From positions 11,780,001 through 11,844,000 of the forward strand of contig NC_053200.1 of the NCBI RefSeq assembly GCF_905163445.1: a stretch of 64,000 bases of DNA, written 5' to 3'. Source of the stretch: Pararge aegeria. Taxonomy: Eukaryota; Arthropoda; Insecta; Lepidoptera; Nymphalidae. Shown here piece by piece: positions 1 through 10,890 of this stretch. Position numbers and translations under genes: made by a program. The notes beneath the pieces are model-generated. The model searched no databases. It was not told the DNA's origin and saw only the letters and a program-made list of their open reading frames with translations. Position 1 is the stretch's first letter. Each line of letters begins with the position of its first letter.

Positions 1-130
1 TTAAACTAAACGTACGACACGTTCACGCTTGTAGGCGTCCTGAAAGATGTATCATATATAAAAAATAAATTAAAAAACCCCCGACGCGTCGTTCCAATAT
101 AGTTTACATTATTATTATTATATTTTATTC

Positions 131-270
131 TACTAGTCCGCATATTGAAGGAGTAGTGAAAAAAATGTAATTCACCATTTTGTGGCGGCGGCCATATTGA
201 TTTTCACCAAACATCAAATGTAGCTAAAAACACTCCAGTATAATTCACCTGACACACACACAAACACATC
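131..270 (+). repeat. Family I interspersed repeat, partial copy
   Basis: This contains the GCCATTTTGTGGCGGCGGCCAT core followed by a stretch ending in an ACACACACA run. The same order of blocks recurs at 12686-13003, at 59745-59818 and, on the other strand, at 7265-7495. The copies differ by scattered substitutions, so they are old. The family class is not recognised; no reading frame is conserved. Confidence 0.6.
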
Positions 271-308
271 AAAACTATAACACCCCTTGTTTTTTAGAGG
301 TTTAAAAA

Positions 309-350
309 CTAGCTGTTGCCAACAAAGTAATCTGCGTTTGTATCGTTTTT
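309..350 (-). mobile_element. Helitron-like (family J) 3' end fragment
   Basis: Read on the minus strand this ends ...GGCAACAGCTAG followed by T, the same end as the complete copies at 45313-45746 and 55328-55618. No 5' end is visible to the right, so this is a relic. Confidence 0.4.
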
Positions 351-435
351 CTTTAAATTAAGTGGAAATAGTTTCATTCATTCTTTTGTTATGTACGGAT
401 TATCAGTCTTGGTGCAAATTTTATTTGAATTACAA

Positions 436-520
436 GTGCAAACTTCTTTAGGCACGTTGAGAACTTTTTGGCTAAACAAAAATCATGAAAGTCATCGTTA
501 ATGAACGCTGTCCATGTACT
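436..520 (+). repeat. Family L repeat fragment
   Basis: The block TTTAGGCACGTTGAGAAC...AAAAATCATGAAAGTCATCG matches 43222-43312 block for block, including the spacing to GAACGCT. Two copies in one window indicate an interspersed element of unknown class. Confidence 0.5.
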
Positions 521-1494
521 ATATGGATACTTTGTATATAATATACACACATTCATTTTTTATATATATACCGTATGCTTCTCCCTTCTCTTCTCACTTA
601 ACCCCTCTCTGTCTCTCTATGGTCTTTCCCTGATTAATAAGAACGAGGTCCTTGTGATATTTCAGCTTCGATCTAGTAAATTTACTCCATCAAATTCTGA
701 ATAAAACGTATCTTATATCTATGCATTGGATGCAAGCTAAGTACGTTTTTAATGTTATTTTTTTTCATCAAATACATAAAAATCTGGTTTGCACCACTCT
801 GAGGGCCAAAACTTAAGCCTTATAAAATTAGTGACGACTGAGATAATGATAAATCAAGGCGAGAAGGATCCCGATCAAATTGAATTATAAATTACGTCAA
901 TTAAGCTCTGATTTATCCAATCAGCGAGCTACACAACGTAAAGGATAGTCAGGGTTATATTTCTAACTGGCTTCAATGATAAACTGAGGTTCGCGACTGT
1001 CTTATAATAAATTACCCTGAACGTTTAACAAATTGACCGTTATATTTCAATGCAAGTAATTGTTCTGTAATTTGGCTGCATATGTAAATTGTGTAGATGC
1101 TCATTTCGATTTTTGTCATGCAACAATCGTTAAGTTTCCTCTTTTGTCAATGTTTCCTTACTCATTCCTTCAACTGCCTTGTTCGTCTTGTGTTTATCAT
1201 ATTCGACTGCAGATTACAGGTTGCTAGGTTCGACTCGCGTATAACTGTTTACGCCTAGGTTATTTTTCCCAACGGTGCAGTTCTATTGATAATGTCTACT
1301 TAACATTTTGATCTGTACCCGTCATAATTACATACATTTGTCGTGTTGATTATCTTAATAACATTGTCGATACGAGCTATCAACATCTAACCTAACTAAC
1401 TAAAGCGAAGTTTGAAAACTTTGTAGAAGACGATGGTATAGCTGCTACAAATTTAATGAATTTTGATATAGGTATTATAAACGTGTAAGAAAGA
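521..1494. other. No gene recognised
   Basis: This is AT-rich sequence without an extended reading frame. A short TA-rich run lies at about 537-570. Nothing else stands out. Confidence 0.5.
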
Positions 1495-1782
1495 AGCGGT
1501 GATAGCCCATTGGGTAGGACTTCTTCTTCACTCACTTCACTTCCGGGGGGCGAGTTCGAACCCCAGCCAAACACCTCTAATTTTTCTAAGTTAGGTGCGC
1601 TTTATCCAATAAAATATCACTTGCATACCTGAGAGTTCTCCATAATGTTCTCAAAGGTGTGTAAAGACCACCAATCCGCACTAGGCTAGCGTGGTGGACT
1701 ACAGCCTTAAAACCTTTTTATTTTTGGAGGAGTGCCCTGTAGTGGGCCGGTAATGGCTTAATATGATGATGATGATGATGAA
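1495..1782 (+). mobile_element. Family B SINE, near full length
   Basis: The left end is a tRNA-like head: a box-A-like GATAGCCCATTGGGTAGG and a box-B-like GAGTTCGAACCCC about 45 bases on. The body carries GAGAGTTCTCCATAATGTTC and the block reading CCGCACTAGG..GTGGTGGACTAC. It ends in GGGCCGGTAATGG plus an (ATG)n tract at 1763-1780. Box A plus box B, a unique body and a simple-repeat tail are the SINE layout. It is the most complete B copy here and serves as the reference for the fragments elsewhere. Confidence 0.75.
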
Positions 1783-2472
1783 GAAAGTAAAAGTATAAAT
1801 TCTGAGTAGGTATCAGCACGGAGTTCGGAAATTAGTATCGTTCAGCTGTCAGTCACGTTAAGCTATCGGTCCTGTGCTTTATTTGTTTCCGGTCGTGTCG
1901 GACTGTCGTCCCATCAGACTATGAGAGTGAGAGAATAGAGTGCATCTGTTTTCGCGAACACACTTTTGCACTTTAATATCTAATGCTTATTTGGAAAATC
2001 TCTCTGGAGATTGACCACCATCATCTAAATCGATCAGGGAAACTGTTAGTCTCATTTCCTTTACTCTAATTAATGCCCTATTGCTAGATTCAAAGTTTGT
2101 CTTTTGAGATTTCCCAACCGAAAAAAAAAATATCAATGCGGCGTTGCTGTGTGAAAAATTTGCAAATAGGCACGAAACAAACCTATCCACTTGCGATGGT
2201 ATGTATATTACGGTTATAAACGACGCGATCCTCTTATCTTACTTTACTTCATTTTTTCCTTTATTCACGTTTGTATTTTTGCATATTGTGACAGTGCGGG
2301 CGTCAGTCCTTAAGAGCACGTAGTGTAGTTGGCTTAGATAAGACTAAAAGCCACTTCAAAAGCTTTCGCTTAATTTTATTGTAATGAGTTTTGTGTTTTT
2401 TTTCTCTTTTTTTTGAGTTTAGCCATATAGACTATTACATTAGAATCGCACTGCATTGTAGTAAAAAATTAA
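1783..2472. other. No gene recognised
   Basis: AT-rich sequence with a short open frame on the minus strand near 1987-2190 that shows no recognisable protein character. Confidence 0.5.
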
Positions 2473-2665
2473 TATCGGTGATTACCATCGGTTTAGGGTT
2501 ACCGAGTTCAATCCTAGCACCTCCCACAAAACGGAGTTAATTGTTTTTTTTAATTTAAGGAATTTTAAATATCACTCGCTTTAACCATGAAGGAAAATGT
2601 CTTGATAACACATACCTGAGAGTTCTTCATAACCTTCTCCCCAAACCTGGCCAGTTCGAGCGTAG
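2473..2665 (+). mobile_element. Family B SINE, diverged partial copy
   Basis: A decayed head (GGTGATTACC..GAGTTCAATCCTAGC) is followed by TATCACTCGCTTTAACCATGAAGG and ACCTGAGAGTTCTTCATAA, in the order seen in the 1495-1782 copy. The 3' third and tail are missing. Confidence 0.55.
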
Positions 2666-3839
2666 TGGACATGGCAATATTAAAAAAATATGCGTAGCAA
2701 TAAATATTTTTATATGAGCTAACTATTTGTTTGGATATAAAATTATTCATGCACTGGTTATACACTGTTCTGTCATCATTTTAACCAACATTTTATTAAC
2801 GGTTATATCACAGTCTTTTCCATTGAATTCAGAATGTATTATTACATTTAAACAGACACTTTTGTAGGTATTTTGTTTGAACCTTACTAAATATTATGTA
2901 GAATGAATTCACTATATGAAACTTATTATCCCAGAGCACTGTTTAAGTCCTGTGGGAAACGAGAAAATTAAACGGAAGCGGTCATAAGCAGATTCTGCTA
3001 AGTAATTAATAATTTATTAATTACTACAGAGCAATCATAATATATAAATATCAAATATTTACTTGCGTTATATTCTGGCTGGAGTCACCAACGGTAGATC
3101 CATAAATCCGTTATGGGAAAGGACACCTGTGCCTATATAAGTTGGGTATTATAGATATAGGTATCGGCCTATACAATACGAAATTAAAATATTATAGTGC
3201 TGTGTACCAGCCAAGGGCCAGAAGGACTCGTGCATCGAAGGTTAAAATGGATTCTATGTCAACAGAACGAACTTTATAGGTTTCCAATAAATCCATGGCA
3301 AGTGGCAAAATATGCAGAACTTTCAACCGTAACTTTGGATGCGTTGACTTAGAAGTACCTATCAGTATAGTTTTTCTCAGATCTCAAAGGATTGCAGACT
3401 TGATATAAAACATAAATTTCAATTTGATACCTCCGTATATTCCTGAGAAAAAGTTGTGACAGACAGACTGCAAAGCAAAGACAAGTCATTACAGTGTTCC
3501 CATAAGGGTAAGTTTTTCCTGAAAACACCCATTTATTAAATCTGTCAATAACGAAGGCAATATTTACTCATTTTACGACATCATTCTCGTATTAAATTAT
3601 GTCCGCCGAATATAGTGACGTTAATATTTATTGACGCCATACACAGGGTAGTAATTTTGAGACGGGTCAGTAGGGGCGGGCGACTAAATCATTATATCAA
3701 GAGGAAAATTTTATGAATATACCAACAATTCAGACAATTTATGACATGTTTTTTTTTAATCCAATTATGGTTTTTGATGTATATGCTGATCTTGAGCAAG
3801 GAAAGTTTTTGTAAAAGCCATACCGCTAACAGCACAAAA
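2666..3839. other. No gene recognised
   Basis: AT-rich, no long open frame and no repeat that I could match elsewhere in the window. Confidence 0.45.
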
Positions 3840-3925
3840 CCGTGGAATTTGGAACTTCCTACAAAAGAACTGTGCCCAGCAGTAGACGTCGATCGGTTGA
3901 TATGATGACGATGATTATGACCCCT
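3840..3925 (+). mobile_element. RTE-type LINE 3' end (family D), short fragment
   Basis: CGTGGAATTTGGAACTTCCTACAAAAGA, AGCAGTAGACGTCGATCGGTTG and a degenerate (ATG)n tail are the last ~85 bases of family D. The same blocks end the copies at 6008-6365 and 49560-49990. Confidence 0.6.
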
Positions 3926-4029
3926 AACAGGTTAGTCCTGTACCACCTTAGACCACCTAACTTTTCACCAGACTTTCCACAGGGTGAGATTAATTGATGC
4001 CAGTTTGACTCGATTACTGCCGTGTGTTC

Positions 4030-4081
4030 ACTGCAAATCAGAATAGGTACAGTTGTCACCGTACCTATTCTGATTTGCAGT
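4030..4081. repeat. Perfect 21-bp foldback
   Basis: Positions 4030-4050 are exactly complementary to 4061-4081 with a 10-base spacer. The arm is CTGCAAATCAGAATAGGTAC plus one flanking A/T pair. Outside the arms the two sides do not pair. Confidence 0.85.
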
Positions 4082-4360
4082 TGACTTTTTTACTGTCACA
4101 AGTTTTAGTTGAACATAAATAAAATAAATGTTTGCGAACTGTACATCAAAATTTAGACCTATGTCCCTTACCGATATTTATTGACATTCTGTTGCGAAAC
4201 AAACAGTTTTTCTTGCCTTTTATCTTCGCTATCATCGGTCTGATTAGTGGCTAAATTTAAACTAATTCGGTCATCTGTCCGCGTACTAACTTGGGTTGTG
4301 TCACTAGACCAGCGCAATAGATGGATTTGCAATGTGATAGCTAACATCCTGACACCGTTA

Positions 4361-4450
4361 TCATCATTATCATATTAAGCCCTGACAACTACAGAGCGCG
4401 GAGCTCCTCCCACAATGAAAAGGGGTTAAAGCCGTAGTCCACCAAGTCAT
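4361..4450 (-). mobile_element. Family B SINE 3' fragment
   Basis: TCATTATCATATTAA, CTCCTCCCACAATGAAAAGG and GGTTAAAGCCGTAGTCCACCA are the reverse complement of the 3' third of family B, with the decayed tail on the left. Confidence 0.6.
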
Positions 4451-5540
4451 ATTAAGCGCATAATATTATATCAGTACGTGAACAAGCTGTGGCAAAACAA
4501 GTTCATATCCAATGCATTGTCATTACCATACGATTTTATGGAATGGTTCACATATAACGCCATGTTTACCATAGCTATATTCGTTTGGCAGATATTGTAT
4601 GTATATGTATAATTCGTGTCAAGTAAAATGAGCGAAAAAACCTAAGGAATTTATAGTCCATATTATAAAGTTAGATGAGAAATAATGCGGCCTGCATATC
4701 ATCATTTATATTATTTTACCGTCTTCAACACTGTTAGCTTTGGAATTCCCTTGGATGTACTCAAACCATTAAAAAAAATCTCGTAAGGTTAGCTAGTTTC
4801 AATCCATTTTGCATGACCGTACAAAATGTGTCCGCGTTGAACATTAATTTCCTGCATTTAGCCACGGGTACCACAGGGTGGTGTTCTCTCATCTCTTTTT
4901 TTAATCAATGTTCATATAACTAATAACCTTAACTAATACCTTACCTTGCCTTATCATCTTTATGCATATGATTCCAAAAATATAATTTGTCATAAATCCA
5001 ATTGTAGATATTCTTGAGGCTGTTAAAAAACTCAACGCAGACCTTAGTAAACTCGTCAAGCCGTTGGTCGCGGTTATTATCAGCAGTATGCGTTGATAAA
5101 TAAGCGTCACATTAGAGAAGCGAAAAGGTCTTAGCTCTTTTTCCCTCTAGCCGGCCAGAGAGGAGGCCTGTGTACATCATTAGAGCATTGATAGGCTGAG
5201 GTTGATTATGAAAAAAGTAAAATTATGTAAATAGTTTACAAAATTTCATAAGCTTAGACCAATATCGTTCTTTTTACATGACACCAATTATACTTACATG
5301 TTATAATATGGCTAAATAATGTTATCACCGGCCATAGAGCCCAAACAATCTATTAAGTTTCCAGCTGGTGTTAATTAATTAATGTAGTTTTTGCATAGAG
5401 TTTTTATTTTACATGAAAACAATTTGCCTAAATAAAAATTACTCGTAACACAAAGAGTAATCCACAATAAATAATGTTTCAACCCAATTCACACGTAATT
5501 GTGTTATAAATACATCTTCGCAAATGATCGCATTTTTATA
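4451..5540. other. No gene recognised
   Basis: AT-rich sequence. Open frames are short and without family resemblance. Confidence 0.45.
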
Positions 5541-5667
5541 ATGATTCGGTCTGGCATAACGGTGAACGCTGTGGTTTTAAGTGGGAAGTTCCAGGTTCGA
5601 TTCTTGGGTCGAAGGCTGAACTGAAGCTAGTTACCATCATGCCGATACTGACATGTCGCTAAGCAAT
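5541..5667 (+). mobile_element. Family C SINE, 5' portion
   Basis: A tRNA-like head (GGTGAACGCTGTGG ... CCAGGTTCGATTCTTGGG) is followed by GAAGCTAGTTACCATCATGCCGATACTGACATG..CGCTAAGC. This matches the reverse complement of 19610-19922 and 31211-31503 in block order. The distal half is absent. Confidence 0.5.
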
Positions 5668-6007
5668 AACTTTTAAAGACGCCACCATATTCTATAACAG
5701 TAAAAAAATAAGGGACACGATATCCGCGAATTACGCACGCAAAGCTCCGGGTAGAGATAGTACGAAATAATATATATGCAAAATATAAAACTGTATTCGG
5801 GCGAATATTTGGCGGAATAATGAAGCTATCGAGTGTGTTCGAGTGGAGATCGCTCGGTCGGACATCCCATCCAATTTCTATAAATAACATAACTCCGCCG
5901 ACCGACTCAATGAGTGATGCATTTCGATTGTACACGCTTCGTTTAGGAATCCAATGTTTATGTTACATACGAGTATATTATAATATGTGCGCGTGGTCGT
6001 TACTATG
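5668..6007. other. Unassigned segment with CpG-richer core
   Basis: This stretch is less AT-rich than its surroundings between about 5830 and 5930 and is open on both strands there (102 codons minus, 65 codons plus). Neither translation resembles a known family. There is no tail, repeat match or convincing splice site, so it may be a unique regulatory or relic sequence. Confidence 0.3.
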
Positions 6008-6365
6008 GGCCTCATAAGAAGTCGCAGAGTTAGTCAGCGGGCGATGTAGAGAGCTATGCTGGGAGTATCTCTACGTGATAAAATAAAAAATCAGGAGATC
6101 CGTATGAGAACTAGAGTTACTGAAATAGCTTAACGAGTCGCGAAGCTGAAGGGTCAATGGCCGCGGCGCATATCTCAGAGAACCGATGGACATTGGGATA
6201 CCATGGTGCTGGATTGGCGACCGCGCACCGGTAAACGCAGCGTTAGTCAACCGCCGAAGATTTGGACTGGCGATATCAAACGATTCGCTCGGAGCCGCTG
6301 GAATCTTTGAACAAGCGGCCCAGGACCATGGATTTTGGTTCTTACAAAAGACCTACATCCCTTAA
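6008..6365 (+). pseudogene. RTE-type LINE pol C-terminus, broken copy (family D)
   Basis: Forward translation gives the peptide RAMLGVSLRDKI near 6048-6083, then RTRVTEIA, then after a stop RVAKLKGQWPR and WRPRTGKRSV. It ends at the block encoding PWILVLTKDLHP. This motif order is that of the C-terminal tail of lepidopteran endonuclease/reverse transcriptase LINEs of the RTE clade, downstream of the polymerase domain. At least two in-frame stops break it. The 3' (TGA)n tail is missing and the 5' end is truncated. It cannot make a working enzyme; it is a dead insertion. The clade name rests on recalled family features, not on a search. Confidence 0.65.
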
Positions 6366-6729
6366 TTTGACTGGCCCCCGAAATTAACAATCAATTGAAT
6401 CGCGAGCCTAATTTTTTGTTCGCGAGCCTAATAAGGGGATTTATTCTTTACTCGAGTAATGTTTTTAGGTCACAAACAAGGAACTCTGATAGTGTCAGTA
6501 TGTGTGTAACAGGTATTTTATTCAGACACTATTAAAGCAGATAAACTGTTTAACTGCCGAATTTCGCATGCTATATTTGACTAGCTGTTAACCAGCAAGC
6601 TTCATTAAGGAGTTCTGTGCATGTGTTAGATTTACACGAGTACGGTTATTGTTATTCAGTTTCCATTCTTGTAGATTCGTAATGTAAAATCTGTATTATG
6701 TTTTTTGTTCAGATACTAATAAAGCAAAA
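6366..6729. other. No gene recognised
   Basis: AT-rich, with a tandem repetition of CGCGAGCCTAAT at about 6401-6431 as the only visible structure. Confidence 0.4.
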
Positions 6730-7256
6730 AAAATAATTATATGCATTATATATTTATAAAATTGATAATTCCTCCAACTGTAGGCAAAAACACTAAAAAA
6801 AATTATCATCATATCAAATAATTACCGGCCCACTACAGGGCACAATGAGAAGGGGTTAAGGCCGTAGTCCACCACGCTGGCCCAGTGCGGATTGGTGGAC
6901 TCCACATTTGAGAACATTATGTAGAATTCTCAGGCATGCAGGTTTCCTCACGATGTTATCATTCACCAGTTGAAGCTAGTGATATTTAATTACTTGAAAC
7001 GCACAAAACTTCGAAACTATAAAATTATAAAAAAGCAACGTGTCTACTCTGGTTTCAAACGTCTCAATTCAATATGGGCCTCTAAAAAAGTCGATCGAAA
7101 CTGCAATGTTTCCTACTAGATGGCGTTGCAGTCGCTATAAGATTGATATTAAAAGGTAAATACTAATTTCAGCATCGGCGGTGGGAGAGCCGTAGCTTAA
7201 TTTGTTAAAGGGCCCAGACCGCGATTGCCAGAGATTCGCTCGCTGTTAATATTTAA
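6730..7256 (+). mobile_element. Family G element, interrupted by a B SINE
   Basis: The left piece (6730-6806) has AAATTGATAATTCCTCCAAC and AAAAACACTAAA. The right piece (7021-7256) has AACTGCAATGTTTCCTACTA, GATGGCG and the tRNA-like GAGCCGTAGCTTAATTTG...GCGATTGCCAGAG. Together they match the minus-strand copy at 39081-39545 in order. The 6807-7020 segment is absent from that copy and belongs to family B, so it is a later insertion. Confidence 0.65.
6807..7020 (-). mobile_element. Family B SINE nested in a G element
   Basis: CATCATATCAAATAATTACCGG (shorter core ATTACCGGCCCACTACAGGG), GGATTGGTGGACTCC, CAGGCATGCAGGTTTCCTCA and GCACAAAACTTCG are the reverse complement of family B. The tRNA-like head is missing, so the copy is 5'-truncated. 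AAAATTAT stands at both borders (6799-6806 and 7021-7028), as expected of a target-site duplication, though the site is low-complexity. Confidence 0.7.
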
Positions 7257-7264
7257 AAAAACAT

Positions 7265-7495
7265 AAGTTTGACGTGTCTGTGAGCGTGTGTGTTTGTGTA
7301 TCTGTCAGTGGCATCGTATTTCCCAAAATTTTAGAATTGGTTTTTTTGGTTTGAATTTGTCGAGATATTTCTTTTTCTATGTTCGATGAAAATCAATCCA
7401 AGATCAAGGCCGTTGCCAAAAATGGCGGATAACATATTTTTACCCTTAATATGGGTAACAATAGAAAGGGCTTGACTAGTAGAATCACGTACACT
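7265..7495 (-). repeat. Family I repeat, reverse orientation
   Basis: GTGTGTGTTTGTGTATCTGT, CAGTGGCATCGTATTTCCC, GTTGCCAAAAATGGCGGATAAC and GGGCTTGACTAG are the reverse complement of the blocks in 12797-13003. Confidence 0.55.
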
Positions 7496-8140
7496 CTATT
7501 TAAATTCGGGGGTTTTTTTTAATTTATGAAATATTATCCTAACTTGTTGTTTAGTTCTCTTCAGAGTATATTGTCCCTACATAGATGAAATACGGATTAG
7601 TGAACAGGGATAGGTCACAAATGATAGGCGCAGTTGTGAGCGCCGTGTACGCCGTCACCACCATCACTACGTAGCCACAACCTCCCCTTACGGACTAAGT
7701 GTACACGGTATATTAGTTACAATTAAAATAACCCTTAAATGCTGAAAAATGCTCATTCAAGAGTTGGCTTAGATAAGAACAACTCATTTTTAATTAGTTT
7801 TCCCTAACAAAATGCAGAGAAAATTATTTATGAAAAATGTCTCTGCTCTGAAATAAAATGTTACAAACATTTTCACGATAAAATTCATTAAACTCCTTTA
7901 TGGTGAACAATAAAACGCTGAGGACTTTTATGCGAACAAACATTTAAATTTTATTCTAATTGCATGGTGGAATCTTTAATTTTTCGCTAGATAGATGTGC
8001 TGCAGTTATGTCGTAGGATTTTATTATATCACGCAATGTTTTATCCAAAAATAAGGAATAATAATTTCAATTCATACGAGAATATTTATTTATGCTGGTC
8101 TATTTAGTTAACACCAGACAAATTGTAACAACGTAAGATA
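7496..8140. other. No gene recognised
   Basis: AT-rich, with a slightly GC-richer patch at about 7620-7700. No reading frame or repeat match. Confidence 0.45.
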
Positions 8141-8740
8141 TAAACTGTCTCATTGTAAACATTATAATGTGTGGTCATATCAATTCGGAAAAGAAACAAA
8201 GAATTGATATGCGGACATCAACGTGAGCAGAATAATTAATATTACCATATAACATAATGTTTAATAACGGTCCACAATGTACCTCTCGAAACTGCAAAGA
8301 AGAATTTACAGATGGGAAAACACAACACAAAGTGTCACATTGTCAACATAATAATGTGGGGTCATATCAAATCTGAAAAGAAAGGACGGAAGGATGAGCA
8401 GAACAGTTATGATAACAATAAATTATAACATTTAATAGCTTATCAAGAACTATCTCTCAAACTGCGAAGAAGAATTAACAACGGAAACGAATGACATAAG
8501 TTGTCATTATTTTGCATGGTCAACGGTCAAAAATTCAAATCTAAAAATATAGGAATAATGTTTAAGGGGAAATCAACGTGAGCAGAGCAATAATAATCAT
8601 TATTACAATAAAATATAACGTGTAATAACGTTCCATGAAATGCTTCTCGAAACTCCCAAGAAGAATTTACAAAGGGGAACGTATGACATAAACTGTCATA
8701 TTGTCAACATTATAATGTGTGGTCATATCTGAAAAGGAAG
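8141..8740. repeat. Diverged tandem satellite, about 3.3 units of 168-192 bp
   Basis: Units begin near 8141, 8329, 8497 and 8689. Each opens with AAACTGTC or AAGTGTC/AAGTTGTC, then CATTGTCAACATTATAATG, GTGGTCATATC and TCTGAAAAG. Later in the unit come CGTGAGCAGA, AATATAACAT, CTCTCGAAACTGC and GAAGAATTTACA. The units differ widely by substitution and indel. The last unit stops after the TCTGAAAAGGAAG block. Confidence 0.75.
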
Positions 8741-9960
8741 CTAACGCTGTTCGATGGCTCGCGACGGCTATTTCCGTTTTATGGCAACATAAAATGCAAG
8801 TGGCCATTTCTTTCAAAACATTCGCGACTCTCGACGTTTTAAAACTGGTTTGTTATTTTTAAACTTTAACTTCGTTCGTCCATTTAAAATCTTGATTCGG
8901 AGTTATTGCAACTGTTCTATATACGCTCTGAATCTTTTAATTTTAGCTATACTTCATTTTTCTTAGCTGTATTATTAAGTCATACATCTTTCATAACGTT
9001 TTATTTATAAGTTTGTTTAAAAATAGAAAATAAAATTAGATATTCTTTATGAATGGTATGATGAACCAATCAGCCAGCGCAGCGCATAGAGTAGAACCTA
9101 CTACCGTAAGTTTAAAAGATAACTTTTTTACGCTAAAAAGTGTTTAAACTAATAAACAAACTGTACTTTTTCATAATATTAGTATATCGTAATATTAATC
9201 AGTTTATCGTACTGTAGGAGGATTATTTTATAATTAGAAAGTCTAGAGGTTGTTAAATGTGTTAAAGTCCAATTTGCGTTCGAATTATAAATAAGCTACC
9301 TTAGAAAAACTATGTACTTAACTATCCTATAAAACGGATAAGAAAAAGTTTTGAATTAAACAAGAAGAATATAAAACATAAAACCAGATATGCAGGAAAA
9401 GGCAAGATTCAATCTGCGTCCATTAGCGGAGACTAGTAACGAGTTTTAATTGAAATTCGATAGAAACCGTTCTGTGTTATCCGTTGTAACAGATATCGAT
9501 TTGTAGTTGATAAGCATTGCGGTGGCTTTTTAGATTGGAATGTACCTATATGTAATAACAATAAATCCGTGCTTCTAGTTTACCCTTACGCTGGAAATTA
9601 ATAATCGATCTCATCCAAAATCTGTCAGATCGAAGATTTCATTTATTAGTGCTATTCATTCCCCACTCTGTCAAAAAGTACTTCACTAACTTCATTATTT
9701 AAACTGAATTCTGATTTAATTGATTTTAAAATCATCCATTGCAAGTAATAAGCACCTTTTAATACAGATACAAAAAAAGTTGTTGTGGATTTCATTTCAT
9801 AGTGAAGCAAAATTAAAATCAAGAAATCCTCAGTAGTTAATACCTCGCATACTCTCGACCTTGAGGTAACATGTGTTATTATCGATAACGTAATAAACCA
9901 AATTAATTCATTAAGTCAAAATTCCTAAGACCTCACATAAGTTAACAGCATAAGCATCAA
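8741..9960. other. No gene recognised
   Basis: AT-rich sequence. A slightly GC-richer segment directly after the satellite (8740-8850) has no match elsewhere. Confidence 0.45.
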
Positions 9961-10219
9961 ACCATTACCGGCCCACTAAAGGGCATTGGCTTCCGCACAG
10001 AATGAGAAGGGTTTAGGACCTAGTGCACCACCCTGGCCAAGTGCAGGTTAGTAGACGGAAAACTCTGTCACGTAAGGTAACTCTGTCCTCACGATATTTT
10101 TCTTCACAGTTACCGCAAGTGATATATAGTAGATTAACGGTCATAACTCCGAAAAGTTTGAGGTCAAAACTGGGGATCGAACTCGAAAGCGAGGCTAAAA
10201 TCTATCACTAGGCTATCAC
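9961..10219 (-). mobile_element. Family B SINE, near full length, reverse orientation
   Basis: It runs from ACCATTACCGGCCCACTAAAGG through AATGAGAAGGGTTTAGGAC, CCTCACGATATTTTTCTTCAC and ACTCCGAAAAGTTTGAGG. It ends at GGGGATCGAACTCG (box B reversed) and CTATCACTAGGCTATCACT (box A reversed). The tail at the left is lost. Confidence 0.65.
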
Positions 10220-10235
10220 TATCCGCTAGCATCAA

Positions 10236-10416
10236 AGTTAAAAGTCAAATCAAAGTCAAATATTTCTTTATTATTTACATGTAAAATATGACATAGTAGT
10301 GAGTTGATGGCGATAAATAAATTCGTCAACTTAAAACTAAAGCTACGAGAGTTCCAAACGTGCCCTGGTCTAAGAAGAAGCCCGCAACAAACTTAGCCGG
10401 TTGTTATTTTTTTTCG
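10236..10416 (+). repeat. Family F repeat
   Basis: AAATCAAAGTCAAATATTTC, CTTAAAACTAAAGCTACGAG, AGTTCCAAACGTGCCCTGGT and CCGCAACAAACTTAGCCGG match 18098-18290 directly and 48351-48531 in reverse. Common lepidopteran interspersed repeat, likely a LINE 3' end or SINE; the parent element is not identified. Confidence 0.6.
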
Positions 10417-10649
10417 TTATCACCATCTCACATTGTCATTTAAAAACTATCAACATCAGATCACAATAATCATTAAAGTCCGCCAGCTGCCAGTGGAATA
10501 GTGTAGAGGTCTAAGCTCCAAATCCCCCGTTGTAAATTACCACAATAGCAATCTAGCACTGGAAAGGATTAAAACCAAAACTCAGTTGCTATTATTTCCG
10601 TAGAAATGTACGGATTGGATTGTTTCGGAATCGAATAACATTACTACTG

Positions 10650-10890
10650 TCATGCTTATTAGTATCGCCAAACAGCGTTCTAGTCTAAAGGGCGTGGTTG
10701 CCGGTGTCATTACAGACAAATGTGGCTTAACATCTACGCATCAGTTTCATGCACACAGGTCTTTGTAGGACATGTTCCTTGCCCTGCAAAGTGTCGCTCT
10801 GTTTCTATGCAATGTTTATCTATTTACCATCAGGTGGGCCGTATAAGCTTAGTCCGTCAATAAATGATTTATAAAAAACATTATTCGAGC
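10650..10890 (+). repeat. Family H repeat
   Basis: GGGCGTGGTTGCCGGTGTCA, TTACAGACAAATGTGGCTTA and ACCATCAGGTGGGCCGTATA are the key blocks. Related copies lie at 37840-38042, 38758-38900 (reverse) and 59565-59675. It ends in a short A-rich run after GATTTATAAAA. Confidence 0.55.

Noticed and set aside
4030..4081. microRNA precursor
   Set aside because: Perfect pairing with a 10-base loop and no extended imperfect stem does not look like an animal pre-miRNA; a foldback event is simpler.
5627..5935. 102-codon minus-strand open frame
   Set aside because: It overlaps the end of a C SINE and a GC-richer patch open on both strands. No motif, no splice sites and no repeat of the peptide elsewhere.
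8141..8740. CRISPR-like array
   Set aside because: Units are long, diverged throughout and without unique spacers; the sequence is eukaryotic.
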